Shown in pieces: positions 44,422 to 53,231 of a stretch of 64,000 bases of DNA. Where the stretch lies: NCBI GenBank assembly GCA_963799315.1, contig CAWCWP010000001.1:124001-188000 (forward strand), in the 5' to 3' direction. The DNA is from Parerythrobacter_A sp963799315 (lineage in GTDB: Bacteria > Pseudomonadota > Alphaproteobacteria > Sphingomonadales > Sphingomonadaceae). Numbering within the stretch: position 1 is the first letter of the stretch; every line of letters starts with the position of its first letter. The translations under genes and the position numbers were made by a program. A model generated the notes under the pieces. That model was not told the DNA's origin and did no database searches. It saw only the letters and a list, made by a program, of their open reading frames with translations.

Positions 44422-45267
44422 ATGCCAGAGGGACAAAAGCTGCCATCCGGCAGTTTCAGGGAACGGTTCCATCCGCAGATCTGGGCGGCGCTATATCCGG
44501 CGCGGCTATGGTTCACCAAATCGCCGATCCGCAAGGGCAAGGGCGCACTGTATCGCTATGTGCTGCGTCCGGCGCTGCCGCCGGAACCCGCATCGTTCGT
44601 GCATACTCTGGGCAACGGTTCCGATATCGAGCTGGGTTATCGCAACGAGCTTGGCTTCAAGATGCTGCTCTACACCGATTACGAAGATGCCGACCTGAAG
44701 GAAGCGTGCCGCCACATCGAACCAGGTGGAACGGTGCTGGATGTGGGTGGCAATATCGGCGTGCCCGCCATGTATTTTGCCAAGGCCGTCGGACCTGAAG
44801 GGCGTGTGCTGTCATTCGAACCCAATGCTGCCACCGCCGAGCGTTATCGCGCCAATATGGTGCGTAATGGTTTTCCCAATGCCGAGGTGAAGGTAACAGC
44901 AGTCGGCAGCGAGGTTGGCGACATCACGTTCCACGAAAGCGCAAGCTCGATGCTGAGTTCCGCAACGGTGGTGCCGCCGAACCACAGCCGCAGCTATACC
45001 GTGCCGCTGACCACGCTCGACGAAGAATGGGGCGCGATGGGCGAACCCCGGGTCGATCTGGTCAAGCTGGATTGCGAAGGTGGCGAACTGGCAGTGCTAC
45101 AAGGTGCGGACCGGCTGCTGGATGCCTGCGCGCCGGTTGTCCTGCTGGAGGCGTGGACGGCTCAGGAACTGGCACCGATGACGGCGCTGCTGAGGGGCAA
45201 GGGCTATACCAAAACCCAGCCCGAAGGCTTCGCGCATCGCAATTACCTGTTCGTCAAAAAGGACTGA
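44422..45267 (+). CDS. FkbM-family methyltransferase
   Basis: A 281-residue SAM-dependent methyltransferase. The SAM loop 'VLDVGGNIG' is at residues 105-113, 'VLSFEPNAATAERYRANM' follows, and 'VDLVKLDCEGGELAVLQG' is the FkbM signature. In EPS loci such enzymes often O-methylate sugars. It is convergent with the priming transferase gene and lies within the EPS region. Confidence 0.9.
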   Translation: MPEGQKLPSGSFRERFHPQIWAALYPARLWFTKSPIRKGKGALYRYVLRPALPPEPASFVHTLGNGSDIELGYRNELGFKMLLYTDYEDADLKEACRHIEPGGTVLDVGGNIGVPAMYFAKAVGPEGRVLSFEPNAATAERYRANMVRNGFPNAEVKVTAVGSEVGDITFHESASSMLSSATVVPPNHSRSYTVPLTTLDEEWGAMGEPRVDLVKLDCEGGELAVLQGADRLLDACAPVVLLEAWTAQELAPMTALLRGKGYTKTQPEGFAHRNYLFVKKD

Positions 45268-45296
45268 CCATTCGAGGTGGCATCACAGCCGATGCG

Positions 45297-46688
45297 TCAG
45301 TAAGCATTAGGGTGGACGATGACCCGCAGGGTGCGTGCCATGATAAGCAAGTCCCTGCGCATGGACCAGTTGTTCAAGTATTCCAGATCCGAGTGCAGGC
45401 GGCGGGATAGATCGTCTTCGCGTTCGGTAGCACCGCGATGTCCGCGTATCTGCGCAAGCCCGGTCAATCCGGGTTTCAAAGAGTGGCGGCGCCAGTATCC
45501 CGCATTTACTTCCCAGAACAGCTTGCCTCCGGCGCGGGAGGCGGTGGCATGGGGGCGCGGGCCGACGATGCTCATTTCACTCTTCAGGATATTGAGCAGC
45601 TGAGGCAGTTCGTCCAGGCTGGTGCGCCTCAGAAACTGACCGACTTTTGTAACGCGCGCATCATTACGTGCTGTCGAACAGGTGCCGTTGGCGTCCGCAT
45701 CTGCGGTACGCATCGACCGAAACTTCAACACGGAAAAGAACCGGTTGTTCTTGCCGATGCGCTGTTGTGAGAAAAAGACCGGTCCGCCATCTTCTATCAT
45801 GATTGCAATGGCAATGACGAGAAAGACCGGAGCCAGAACAATAAGAGCTGGAATAACCAGCAAGAGGTCTACCGACCGCTTGATCGTACGATCACGCAGC
45901 CCAAGCGGGCCATTGGCGACCACGATCGCCGTAAAATCGTCATGGACAGTAATCCGTTTCGCGCCAAGCTCGTGCAGGACACCGCTCACGATTTCGCCTC
46001 TGATACCCACGCTTTGCAACAAATTCGTCCAGTCCCGGCGCTGCTCCACCGGACAGCTGACGATGACCCGGTCCATTACTGCAACGGCTTCGCCAAAGGC
46101 ATTCAGCGGATCGGGCTGCGCGACAAGCAGGTCGAGTTCGTCTCCCCCAATCTGCCGATGCCTGGCACCTGGCAAGTCGATTGGTGGGCCGCCGGCATCG
46201 ATAATGAGGATATTCGTCGCAGAACCGCCAGCGTTGTTTCGAAAAACCCGGCTGCAATAGCCGTGCAGCACGGCCATACCGACAGAGCCGATTACCAGCC
46301 CGGCGGCGAACACCACGCGTGAGAAGTTCACACTGGTTTTCGTAAAATAGGTCAACGTTACGTGCAATACGGCGGCGACAACCGCGCTCCGCACTATGAT
46401 CTGCACCGTATTTCGAAAACTGCTGAGGCTGGGAATGGAATAAAGACGATTGTAGAAAGCAACGAGAAGGAAAATAGGCGCTACCGAGTTCGCGACCCGC
46501 AACGCCATTTCGGACGGCCATTGTCCCAGATACAGATACGCTGCGAGAAAGAATGCCCCGGTAAGTATCGCGGCATCGCCAACCAGCAAAAAGATATAAA
46601 GCTTGATTCGTGACTTTTCGAGCGATGTGACAGGAGGATAAGCCGCGTTTTTGGGCGCATGGATAGCCACGGTTCGATCGTGTTTCAT
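45297..46688 (-). CDS. Polyprenyl-phosphate sugar-1-phosphate transferase (WcaJ/ExoY-like priming enzyme)
   Basis: A 463-residue priming glycosyltransferase that loads the first sugar phosphate onto undecaprenyl phosphate. Four N-terminal helices and a nucleotide-fold central region are followed by the C-terminal catalytic domain: 'RSVDLLLVIPALIVLAP', 'KFRSMRTADADANG', 'RRTSLDELPQLLNILKSEMS', 'VGPRPHA' and 'KPGLTGLAQIRGHRG'. The N-terminal half makes it the long WcaJ-type form. It is divergent from gmd across a 264-bp gap with phased repeats (46781-46845). Confidence 0.93.
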   Translation of the reverse strand: MKHDRTVAIHAPKNAAYPPVTSLEKSRIKLYIFLLVGDAAILTGAFFLAAYLYLGQWPSEMALRVANSVAPIFLLVAFYNRLYSIPSLSSFRNTVQIIVRSAVVAAVLHVTLTYFTKTSVNFSRVVFAAGLVIGSVGMAVLHGYCSRVFRNNAGGSATNILIIDAGGPPIDLPGARHRQIGGDELDLLVAQPDPLNAFGEAVAVMDRVIVSCPVEQRRDWTNLLQSVGIRGEIVSGVLHELGAKRITVHDDFTAIVVANGPLGLRDRTIKRSVDLLLVIPALIVLAPVFLVIAIAIMIEDGGPVFFSQQRIGKNNRFFSVLKFRSMRTADADANGTCSTARNDARVTKVGQFLRRTSLDELPQLLNILKSEMSIVGPRPHATASRAGGKLFWEVNAGYWRRHSLKPGLTGLAQIRGHRGATEREDDLSRRLHSDLEYLNNWSMRRDLLIMARTLRVIVHPNAY

Positions 46689-46780
46689 GCTATCTCCCCC
46701 CTGCGCCCCATAATTTTGTGGTATTTAAGAGTAACGGTTAACGCCCGGAGCATTGCGCTTAGTTGAACCAGCCGTTCCTG

Positions 46781-46845
46781 CATATGGGTATCATATGGGA
46801 TGGCATGTTTCAGGAAGCCGCAATCGGGCAATGTCCCATATGGGA
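46781..46845. promoter_or_regulatory. Phased CATATGGG repeats in the divergent EPS promoter region
   Basis: CATATGGG at 46781-46788 and CATATGGGA at 46792-46800 start 11 bp apart, and the palindrome TCCCATATGGGA occupies 46834-46845, starting its CATATGGGA 45 bp after the second. Spacing near whole helical turns suggests a DNA-binding regulator acting on the divergent priming-transferase and gmd promoters. No such regulator gene is in the window. Confidence 0.5.
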
Positions 46846-46952
46846 CCATTCGTCAGGACAAAGGCTTACAGACCGGGTTCCGCATGGTTTGGTCTTGAAC
46901 GGACAGGCGAGCACGCTAGGCCAGCGCAAACCCTACCGATGGATACGATGAC

Positions 46953-48029
46953 ATGACAGTAGCAGCCGGGCGCAAAATTGCCCTGATTACCGGCGTTACC
47001 GGACAGGATGGCGCGTATCTGGCACCCTTTCTGCTCGGCAAGGGGTACGAAGTTCATGGTATCAAACGGCGGTCGTCGTCGATCAATACCGGGCGCATCG
47101 ATGACATTTACGAAGATCCCCACAGCTCGGACCGGCGTTTCACCCTGCATTATGGCGATTTGACCGACGCCACCAACCTCATCCGTATCGTGCAGGAAGT
47201 ACAACCGACGGAAATCTATAATCTTGCGGCACAAAGTCACGTTGCCGTCAGTTTCGAAACGCCGGAATATACGGCCAACTCCGATGCTGTGGGCACCCTC
47301 AGGCTGCTGGAAGCCATCCGCATTCTCGGGCTGGAAGACACCACCCGTTTCTATCAGGCGTCCACATCCGAACTGTATGGCAAGGTGCAGGAGGTTCCGC
47401 AAAGCGAAAGCACGCCGTTCTATCCGCGCAGTCCCTACGCCGCAGCAAAACTTTATGCCTACTGGATCACCGTGAACTACCGCGAAGCGTACGGGTTGCA
47501 TGCATCCAACGGTATCCTGTTCAATCATGAAAGCCCGATGCGCGGCGAAACGTTCGTGACGCGCAAGATCACCCGCGCCGCTGCCGCTATCGCGTGTGGC
47601 ACACAGGAAAAGCTGTTTCTTGGCAATTTGGATGCGCAGCGCGACTGGGGTCATGCGCGCGAATATGTCGAGGGCATGTGGCGCATGTTGCAGCGTGATG
47701 TTCCGGACGATTACGTGCTGGCCACGGGCGTAACCACTTCCGTGCGTCAATTCGTGAGCTGGGCGTTCGAGGATGCCGGTATCCCTATCGAATTCAAGGG
47801 CAGCGGCGTGGATGAAAAGGCATACGCAATAGATGATGGCCGCCTCCTGGTGGAGGTAGATCCGCGCTATTTCCGCCCGACCGAAGTGGAGCTGCTGATC
47901 GGCGATCCGGCCAAAGCGAAGCGGCAGCTTGGATGGGAAGCCAAAATCGGACCGCGCGAACTGGTGCGGGAGATGGTGGAAGCCGACATGGCCGCAGCAC
48001 AAATTGTCGCTACTCGCCCGGACGTCTGA
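46953..48029 (+). CDS. gmd: GDP-mannose 4,6-dehydratase
   Basis: A 358-residue extended SDR that converts GDP-mannose to GDP-4-keto-6-deoxymannose. The NADP loop 'ITGVTGQDGAYLAPFLL' is N-terminal, the Tyr/Lys pair in 'SPYAAAKLYAYW' and 'FNHESPMRGETFVTRKIT' are Gmd signatures. ATG 46953 follows the divergent promoter region. Its stop shares one base with the fcl start. It supplies the precursor for GDP-L-fucose. Confidence 0.97.
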   Translation: MTVAAGRKIALITGVTGQDGAYLAPFLLGKGYEVHGIKRRSSSINTGRIDDIYEDPHSSDRRFTLHYGDLTDATNLIRIVQEVQPTEIYNLAAQSHVAVSFETPEYTANSDAVGTLRLLEAIRILGLEDTTRFYQASTSELYGKVQEVPQSESTPFYPRSPYAAAKLYAYWITVNYREAYGLHASNGILFNHESPMRGETFVTRKITRAAAAIACGTQEKLFLGNLDAQRDWGHAREYVEGMWRMLQRDVPDDYVLATGVTTSVRQFVSWAFEDAGIPIEFKGSGVDEKAYAIDDGRLLVEVDPRYFRPTEVELLIGDPAKAKRQLGWEAKIGPRELVREMVEADMAAAQIVATRPDV

Positions 48030-48991
48030 TGGTCGTAGCGCAGCAGCATCCGCAATTCGATCTGCGTGGCAAATCGGTCTATGTCGCGGGTCATGGCGGG
48101 ATGGTCGGGTCTGCCTTGCTCCGCAGGCTTGCTCGCGAAGAGTGTACGGTTCTGACGACGGATCGCAGCGTCGACCTACGCGACCAGGCGGCGGTTTTCG
48201 AATGGCATGACGCCCACCGTCCGGATGTATCCATCATCGCCGCTGCAAAAGTGGGCGGCATTCTGGCGAATGACAGCCGACCGGGCGAATTTCTGTACGA
48301 CAACCTGGCGATTGCGACCAACCTTATCGAAGCGGCGCGCCGCACGCGGGTAGCAAAGCTGCTGTTCCTGGGATCGTCCTGTATCTATCCCAGGCTTGCG
48401 GACCAGCCGATTGCCGAGGATGCGCTGCTGACCGGACCGCTCGAACCGACGAACGAATGGTACGCTATCGCCAAGATTGCAGGTATCAAGATGTGCCAGG
48501 CCTATCGCCGCCAGTATGGTTGCGATTTCATCAGCGCCATGCCTACCAACCTGTACGGTCCGGGCGACAATTACGATCTAAGCAGCAGTCACGTCGTGCC
48601 CGCTTTGCTGAGAAAAGCGCATGAGGCGGCGCAGTCGGGTGCGGATTCCATGACGATCTGGGGAAGCGGCACACCATTACGCGAGTTCCTCCATGTCGAT
48701 GACATGGCTGACGCCTGCATTTTCCTTCTCCAACATTATTCCGGCGAGGGTCATGTAAATGTCGGCTCCGGCCAGGAGGTGTCCATCCTCGATCTGGCTC
48801 ACATGGTCGCCGGTGTAGTCGGCTTCGAGGGGCAGATACTGCGCGATACGCAAAAGCCGGATGGTACACCACGCAAGCTGATGGATTCGACGCGTCTGGC
48901 GGATATGGGGTGGCGTGCAGGTATCGGTCTGAACGACGGTTTGCGGTCTGCTTACGACACGTTTCTGCACGGATCGACGCGCGGACTGTGA
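48029..48991 (+). CDS. fcl: GDP-L-fucose synthase
   Basis: A 320-residue epimerase/reductase acting after Gmd. 'VYVAGHGGMVGSALLRRL' binds NADP, 'SSCIYPRLADQPIAEDALL' and the catalytic 'YAIAKIAGIKMCQAYRRQYG' are typical of Fcl/WcaG. Starts at ATG 48029 (one-base overlap with gmd), and its stop overlaps the next glycosyltransferase GTG, so the three form one coupled operon. The product would be GDP-L-fucose for the exopolysaccharide. Confidence 0.96.
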   Translation: MVVAQQHPQFDLRGKSVYVAGHGGMVGSALLRRLAREECTVLTTDRSVDLRDQAAVFEWHDAHRPDVSIIAAAKVGGILANDSRPGEFLYDNLAIATNLIEAARRTRVAKLLFLGSSCIYPRLADQPIAEDALLTGPLEPTNEWYAIAKIAGIKMCQAYRRQYGCDFISAMPTNLYGPGDNYDLSSSHVVPALLRKAHEAAQSGADSMTIWGSGTPLREFLHVDDMADACIFLLQHYSGEGHVNVGSGQEVSILDLAHMVAGVVGFEGQILRDTQKPDGTPRKLMDSTRLADMGWRAGIGLNDGLRSAYDTFLHGSTRGL

Positions 48992-50247
48992 AAATCCTTT
49001 TTCTCACGCTCAACTATGCACCCGAAAGTATCGGGATCGCGCCGTATTCGACCGGCACCGCGCAGGAACTGGCGCGACAGGGACACGAAGTGACGGTGGT
49101 TGCGGGTAAGCCCTATTATCCCGAATGGTCGGTGCCGTCGCACTGGCAGGGCGGATTGTACCGGAGATCTTGTGAAAACGGTGTCGCGATAATTCGGTGT
49201 GCCCATTATGTGCCGCCTGCCCCGTCCGGTATGAAGCGGCTTATGCATCATTTGAGTTTTGCTCTTAGCGCAACGTGGCCGATGTTGCGCGCGGTTCTGT
49301 CAAAGCGTTCGCGACCGGACATCGTGCTGGCCACGGCGCCGTCGCTGCTGGCCGTGCCGGTAGCGTTGCTTGCCGCGCGACTGTGCGACGCACGGACATG
49401 GGTTCATGTTCAGGATTTCGAGGTCGAAGCAGCTGCGGCAACCGGGCTGCTCAAATCCGGCAGCCGGGGTCTTCGCATTGCGGCGTGGTTCGAACGCGCC
49501 ATCCTGCGTTCGGCGGACATCGTCAGTTCCATCTCCGCTGCAATGTTGCGGCGGCTGGCTGTGAAAGGTGTGGTGGAATCGCGGATCGTGGAATTTCGCA
49601 ACTGGGCGGATATCAACGACATCGCTCCACTGACCAGACGAAGCCCGTTCCGCGACGAATGGCGGATCGATGCGCCTCATGTTGCACTGTACTCGGGCAA
49701 TATAGCGAACAAGCAGGGCATCGAAATCGTGGTCGAAGCAGCGCGGATATTGCACCATCGGCGTGATGTGCATTTTGTAATCTGCGGTAACGGACCAAAC
49801 CGGGCGCAACTGGAAACGCTTGCCGCAGGCCTGGACAATATCACGTTCGCCGACTTGCAGCCGCGCGACCGGCTGAATGAACTTCTTGGGCTGGCCAGCG
49901 TGCATCTGCTGCCGCAGATTGCCGGGGCTGCCGATCTCGTGCTGCCTTCCAAATTGGGCAATATGCTGGCGTCGGGGAGGCCGGTGGTGGCTACGGCGGC
50001 AGACGGTACCGGTCTGGCGAGCGAAGTTGCCGGGTGCGGGGTGGTTTCGCCACCGGGCGACGCTGGCAAGTTCGCTGCTGCAATCGAGCGCCTTGTCGAC
50101 GATCCCGAAACATGCGCGCACCTGGGTACGGCTGCGCGAAGCAAGGCGGAGAAGGATTGGTCGAAACTGGCTATTCTTGAACGTCTGGAGAAGAGAATAA
50201 CACGTCTTGCGAACCGGGAGGATCATTCCGCCGCGCGCATATCCTGA
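48988..50247 (+). CDS. Glycosyltransferase family 4, WcaI-like
   Basis: A 419-residue GT-B glycosyltransferase. The N-terminus 'KILFLTLNYAPESIGIAPYS' is characteristic of colanic-acid WcaI-type (WbuB) enzymes, and the C-terminal 'QPRDRLNELLGLASVHLLPQ' and 'KLGNMLASGRPVVAT' form the donor site. GTG 48988 overlaps the fcl stop. It is probably the fucosyl- or another early transferase of the EPS unit; specificity is not readable from sequence. Its end overlaps the convergent GT2 gene by 25 bp. Confidence 0.9.
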   Translation: MKILFLTLNYAPESIGIAPYSTGTAQELARQGHEVTVVAGKPYYPEWSVPSHWQGGLYRRSCENGVAIIRCAHYVPPAPSGMKRLMHHLSFALSATWPMLRAVLSKRSRPDIVLATAPSLLAVPVALLAARLCDARTWVHVQDFEVEAAAATGLLKSGSRGLRIAAWFERAILRSADIVSSISAAMLRRLAVKGVVESRIVEFRNWADINDIAPLTRRSPFRDEWRIDAPHVALYSGNIANKQGIEIVVEAARILHHRRDVHFVICGNGPNRAQLETLAAGLDNITFADLQPRDRLNELLGLASVHLLPQIAGAADLVLPSKLGNMLASGRPVVATAADGTGLASEVAGCGVVSPPGDAGKFAAAIERLVDDPETCAHLGTAARSKAEKDWSKLAILERLEKRITRLANREDHSAARIS

Positions 50248-51179
50248 AGCACCCGGTCCTGTATTATCCGCGATATCCGCAAGGCGTGGGAAACAGTTAC
50301 TGCGCGTGGATCGCGCAGGTTTCCATTTAGCAATGTCCCCAGTGCCTTCAGCGGCCGTTTCGACCGCACCGCGCGCCGGAACGCAATGCCGGCCTCGATG
50401 GCCGGGCCGTATTCGTCCACCGCAGCCGCTACCCGCTCCATCACCGCCGCGCGCGTGGCGGTGTCATCCGGCATCGCACCGAGCCGGTACATCACACAGT
50501 TCGTAATATGCGTCGCGCGCTGCAAACTGCTCTTCGTATGCGATGTCGCACCATCGTGCTGGCGATAGTGGAGCAGGGGTTCGGATATGGCATGAAAGCC
50601 CCATAAATCGACTGTGCGGAGCCACAGCTCGTGATCCTGGGCGCAAGGCAAGTCGCGATAGCCGCCCACTCGGTGGAGCGCATCGCGGCGCATCATGACG
50701 GATGGATGCACGATCGGTTTGCCCGCGCGCTGATCGAGCAAGACGGCACGTTGTTGCGCGCGGTCGAGATGTGCGGCCCTTAGCGTGCCGGTCACGCGCC
50801 CGGAACCGTCGATGAACCCGGCCGATGTGTGAACCAGCCCGACATCGGGACAGTCATCCAGAACAGCGCATTGCATTGCAAACCTGTTCGGCAATGCAAT
50901 GTCGTCGGCATCCATTCGCGCGACATAGGCACCCCGCGCCACCGCAAGCGCGGCGTTCAGGCTGCTGGCAATGCCATCGCCCGCCCCCCGCATGACTGTC
51001 ATTCGTTCGTCCGACATGCGGGCGAGGATTGCGCCGGTGCCATCCGTGCTGCCATCGTCGACGACGACGATCTCGAAACTGGGGCCGCGCTGCTCGAACA
51101 GACTACGCAACGCTTCTTCCAGATACGCCTCGCCATTGCGCACGGGCAACAGGACGGAAACCCTGGGCGCATCAGGCAT
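50223..51179 (-). CDS. Glycosyltransferase family 2
   Basis: A 318-residue GT-A enzyme. 'PRVSVLLPVRNGEAYLEEAL' and 'FEIVVVDDGSTDGTG' form the nucleotide-sugar fold and 'YVARMDADDIALPNR' contains the metal-binding D-x-D. ATG 51179 is used. It is last in a minus-strand operon (GT4-DUF6625-acyltransferase-GT2) with overlapping genes. Confidence 0.9.
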   Translation of the reverse strand: MPDAPRVSVLLPVRNGEAYLEEALRSLFEQRGPSFEIVVVDDGSTDGTGAILARMSDERMTVMRGAGDGIASSLNAALAVARGAYVARMDADDIALPNRFAMQCAVLDDCPDVGLVHTSAGFIDGSGRVTGTLRAAHLDRAQQRAVLLDQRAGKPIVHPSVMMRRDALHRVGGYRDLPCAQDHELWLRTVDLWGFHAISEPLLHYRQHDGATSHTKSSLQRATHITNCVMYRLGAMPDDTATRAAVMERVAAAVDEYGPAIEAGIAFRRAVRSKRPLKALGTLLNGNLRDPRAVTVSHALRISRIIQDRVLQDMRAAE

Positions 51180-52269
51180 TCGACCGACCCGCCTTACGTC
51201 GGTCGAGGAACGTCTGCCACGCCAGCGCCAGCGCAATCGCAGGCAGTAGCGCGACGATAGGCCATGCCAGGCGCCAGACCATCGTGTCGGGCACGTCGCG
51301 CATCAGCGTCCAGAGCAGTGCCGTCACCGGGAAATGAAATGCATAGAGAGGATAGGATGCCTGACGGATCGCCAGGAGAACAGCACCGCCTGCCCCACCG
51401 CTGCCCCCACCGCTGTTCTTGTTTTGATGCGCGCCTTTCAAACCGGCCAGCATGAGTGCGGAGGCAATCCCGCACAGCACGACGGATGCGAGCGTCGGCA
51501 GCGGGTTGGCAATTACAAACATGACTACGCCGGTAACGACGGCAGCAACCCCTTTCCCGCCGCCCAGTCCGCTATGGCGGGCCAGCAAACCGCACCCGGC
51601 CCATGCCAGAAAAAGAAGCGCGCCCTGCGGGTTCCACCAGAGCCCGCTCAAGAGCAATGCGACGAATACGACCCACATGGCCGGCATGGAATGCCTGGCC
51701 AAAGCGGCAAGGCCGGCACCGATTGCATAGAACTGAACGATGTAGCCCAGCGTCCACAGCGGACCATTGCTGCCGAACGGCCCGGCGAAGGTGGGTTGCA
51801 GGGAGAGTACATTGCCGAGGCCCGATCGCCAGTTCAGTGCGGCGACCATGTCGTATCCCGCCACTGTCCGATAAAGCTGCTCACCGTCCAGCAACCGCGT
51901 TGCCGCCAGGTCGCACAACAGGGTCAATACGATTGCGGCGAGAAGCGTTGGGTAAATGCGGGCGAGCCGGCGCTTCAGAAAGAGGATCACGTTGTCGTTC
52001 GACCCGCGTGCAATATCCACCAGCCGCCCGACGAGGAAATAACCGCTTAACGCGACGAATACATACGCGGCTTCCGCCCCGAAACGTGTGGTCAGCCGAT
52101 ACGCGGCAACCAGCGCATCTGTCGGCACGGACAGGTCCAGCGCATCAAACGTCGGGTAGGCGAATATGGCGTAATGGCCGAATACGACCTGAAGGACGAG
52201 GACCAGCCGGAGCATGTCGATACGTCTCGACGTCGCGGGAGAAACGATGTTTGCTGCGGTTATTGTCAT
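51172..52269 (-). CDS. Acyltransferase 3 family membrane protein (second)
   Basis: A 365-residue multi-helix membrane acyltransferase. 'RRIDMLRLVLVLQVVFGHY' holds the family's R...H signature and 'EAAYVFVALSGYFLVGRL' the second motif. It probably adds acetyl, pyruvyl or another acyl group to EPS sugars. It overlaps both neighbours (4 and 8 bp), indicating co-translation with the glycosyltransferases. It is only distantly similar to the protein at 43324-44259. Confidence 0.88.
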   Translation of the reverse strand: MTITAANIVSPATSRRIDMLRLVLVLQVVFGHYAIFAYPTFDALDLSVPTDALVAAYRLTTRFGAEAAYVFVALSGYFLVGRLVDIARGSNDNVILFLKRRLARIYPTLLAAIVLTLLCDLAATRLLDGEQLYRTVAGYDMVAALNWRSGLGNVLSLQPTFAGPFGSNGPLWTLGYIVQFYAIGAGLAALARHSMPAMWVVFVALLLSGLWWNPQGALLFLAWAGCGLLARHSGLGGGKGVAAVVTGVVMFVIANPLPTLASVVLCGIASALMLAGLKGAHQNKNSGGGSGGAGGAVLLAIRQASYPLYAFHFPVTALLWTLMRDVPDTMVWRLAWPIVALLPAIALALAWQTFLDRRKAGRSNA

Positions 52270-53231
52270 CCTAACCCGTTCGCGTCCGGTCTGTCCAATG
52301 CGGGAAAGGGGGGCGGTCGGCCTAGCAGGCGGCGCCGCGCCTCACGCGCAAGCAGGTAGAGTTCGCGCCGGTTGGGCCAGTGGCGTGGGTTGGCGGTCGC
52401 GATTTCTTGGCGGCCACGCTTCCCGCCTGTTCCCCTTGGCACGAAGGCAGCCGGGCCGATATCGAAGCCCGGTGCGGTGGTACACCCGGTAACCATCGTC
52501 ATGCGGCGTTTCTGCACATGGCAATACAGGAATTCTTCCTCGTTCCTCTCCCCCCCTGCCCACCATTCGCGATACACCCGGCCATCGTGCCAGTAGAAGT
52601 TCTGGTGGCGGTAATTCGACCGGTAGGGCGCGCGGCGCATCTGGCGAAAACCGGGATCGATATCGGCAATCATGCGGGGATCGGCAAACCAGGAATAGGT
52701 CCCGTCGTGCAGGATCCTGTTGATGCCGTGATGTTCGTCGAGACCGTAGATTTCGGGCTGCGCCAGCATCGTTTTCCAGGACACCGGATCTTGCACCTCG
52801 CGGAACAGCGCGCGCATGTCCGGCGTGTTGCGAAACAGCCGCAAGTGCCCTTCGGAAAACAGGCTGTCATATTGTCCCGCTTTTTGCGCGATGATCTGGC
52901 CGATATCGCCGAAAACCAGATCGAGGTCGCAAAACCCCCAATAGTCGTAACCATGCAGGTCTGGCACCAAAAGCCAAAACAAGGGTTTGAAATCGCAAAG
53001 TTTATAGGGCTGGCTCAAAGCCACCGGTCCGTCGATATGGTCTCCGAATATCTGTGCCAGTTCGGATAATGTCGTTGACGCGAAGCGGACATTGCCGGGC
53101 AGGGGGGCGGGCGGGGGCTGGTCGGTAGCGACAATGAAATCGACCGACGGATTATGTGACGCAGACCGCAGCCACAGCGGGAAATATCCTGGCAAGGGGC
53201 CGATGTAAGCGCTTACGACGACGGTTCTCAC
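52266..53231 (-). CDS. DUF6625 family (glycosyltransferase-like) protein
   Basis: A 321-residue protein. 'YIGPLPGYFPLWLRSASHNPSVDF' with a following 'VATDQ' and 'YDYWGFCDLDLVFGDI' matches the DUF6625 type found in polysaccharide loci; the D-x-D in 'CDLDLVFGD' suggests GT-A-like chemistry. The activity has not been shown for the family as far as can be said here. It overlaps the upstream GT4 and the downstream acyltransferase by four bases each. Confidence 0.78.
   Translation of the reverse strand: MRTVVVSAYIGPLPGYFPLWLRSASHNPSVDFIVATDQPPPAPLPGNVRFASTTLSELAQIFGDHIDGPVALSQPYKLCDFKPLFWLLVPDLHGYDYWGFCDLDLVFGDIGQIIAQKAGQYDSLFSEGHLRLFRNTPDMRALFREVQDPVSWKTMLAQPEIYGLDEHHGINRILHDGTYSWFADPRMIADIDPGFRQMRRAPYRSNYRHQNFYWHDGRVYREWWAGGERNEEEFLYCHVQKRRMTMVTGCTTAPGFDIGPAAFVPRGTGGKRGRQEIATANPRHWPNRRELYLLAREARRRLLGRPPPFPALDRPDANGLG

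Noticed and set aside
46689..46952. A 67-codon ORF (46753-46956) in the gap before gmd.
   Set aside because: It runs through the CATATGGG repeats and into the gmd start, has no ribosome site or domain, and a second frame over the same bases is equally open.
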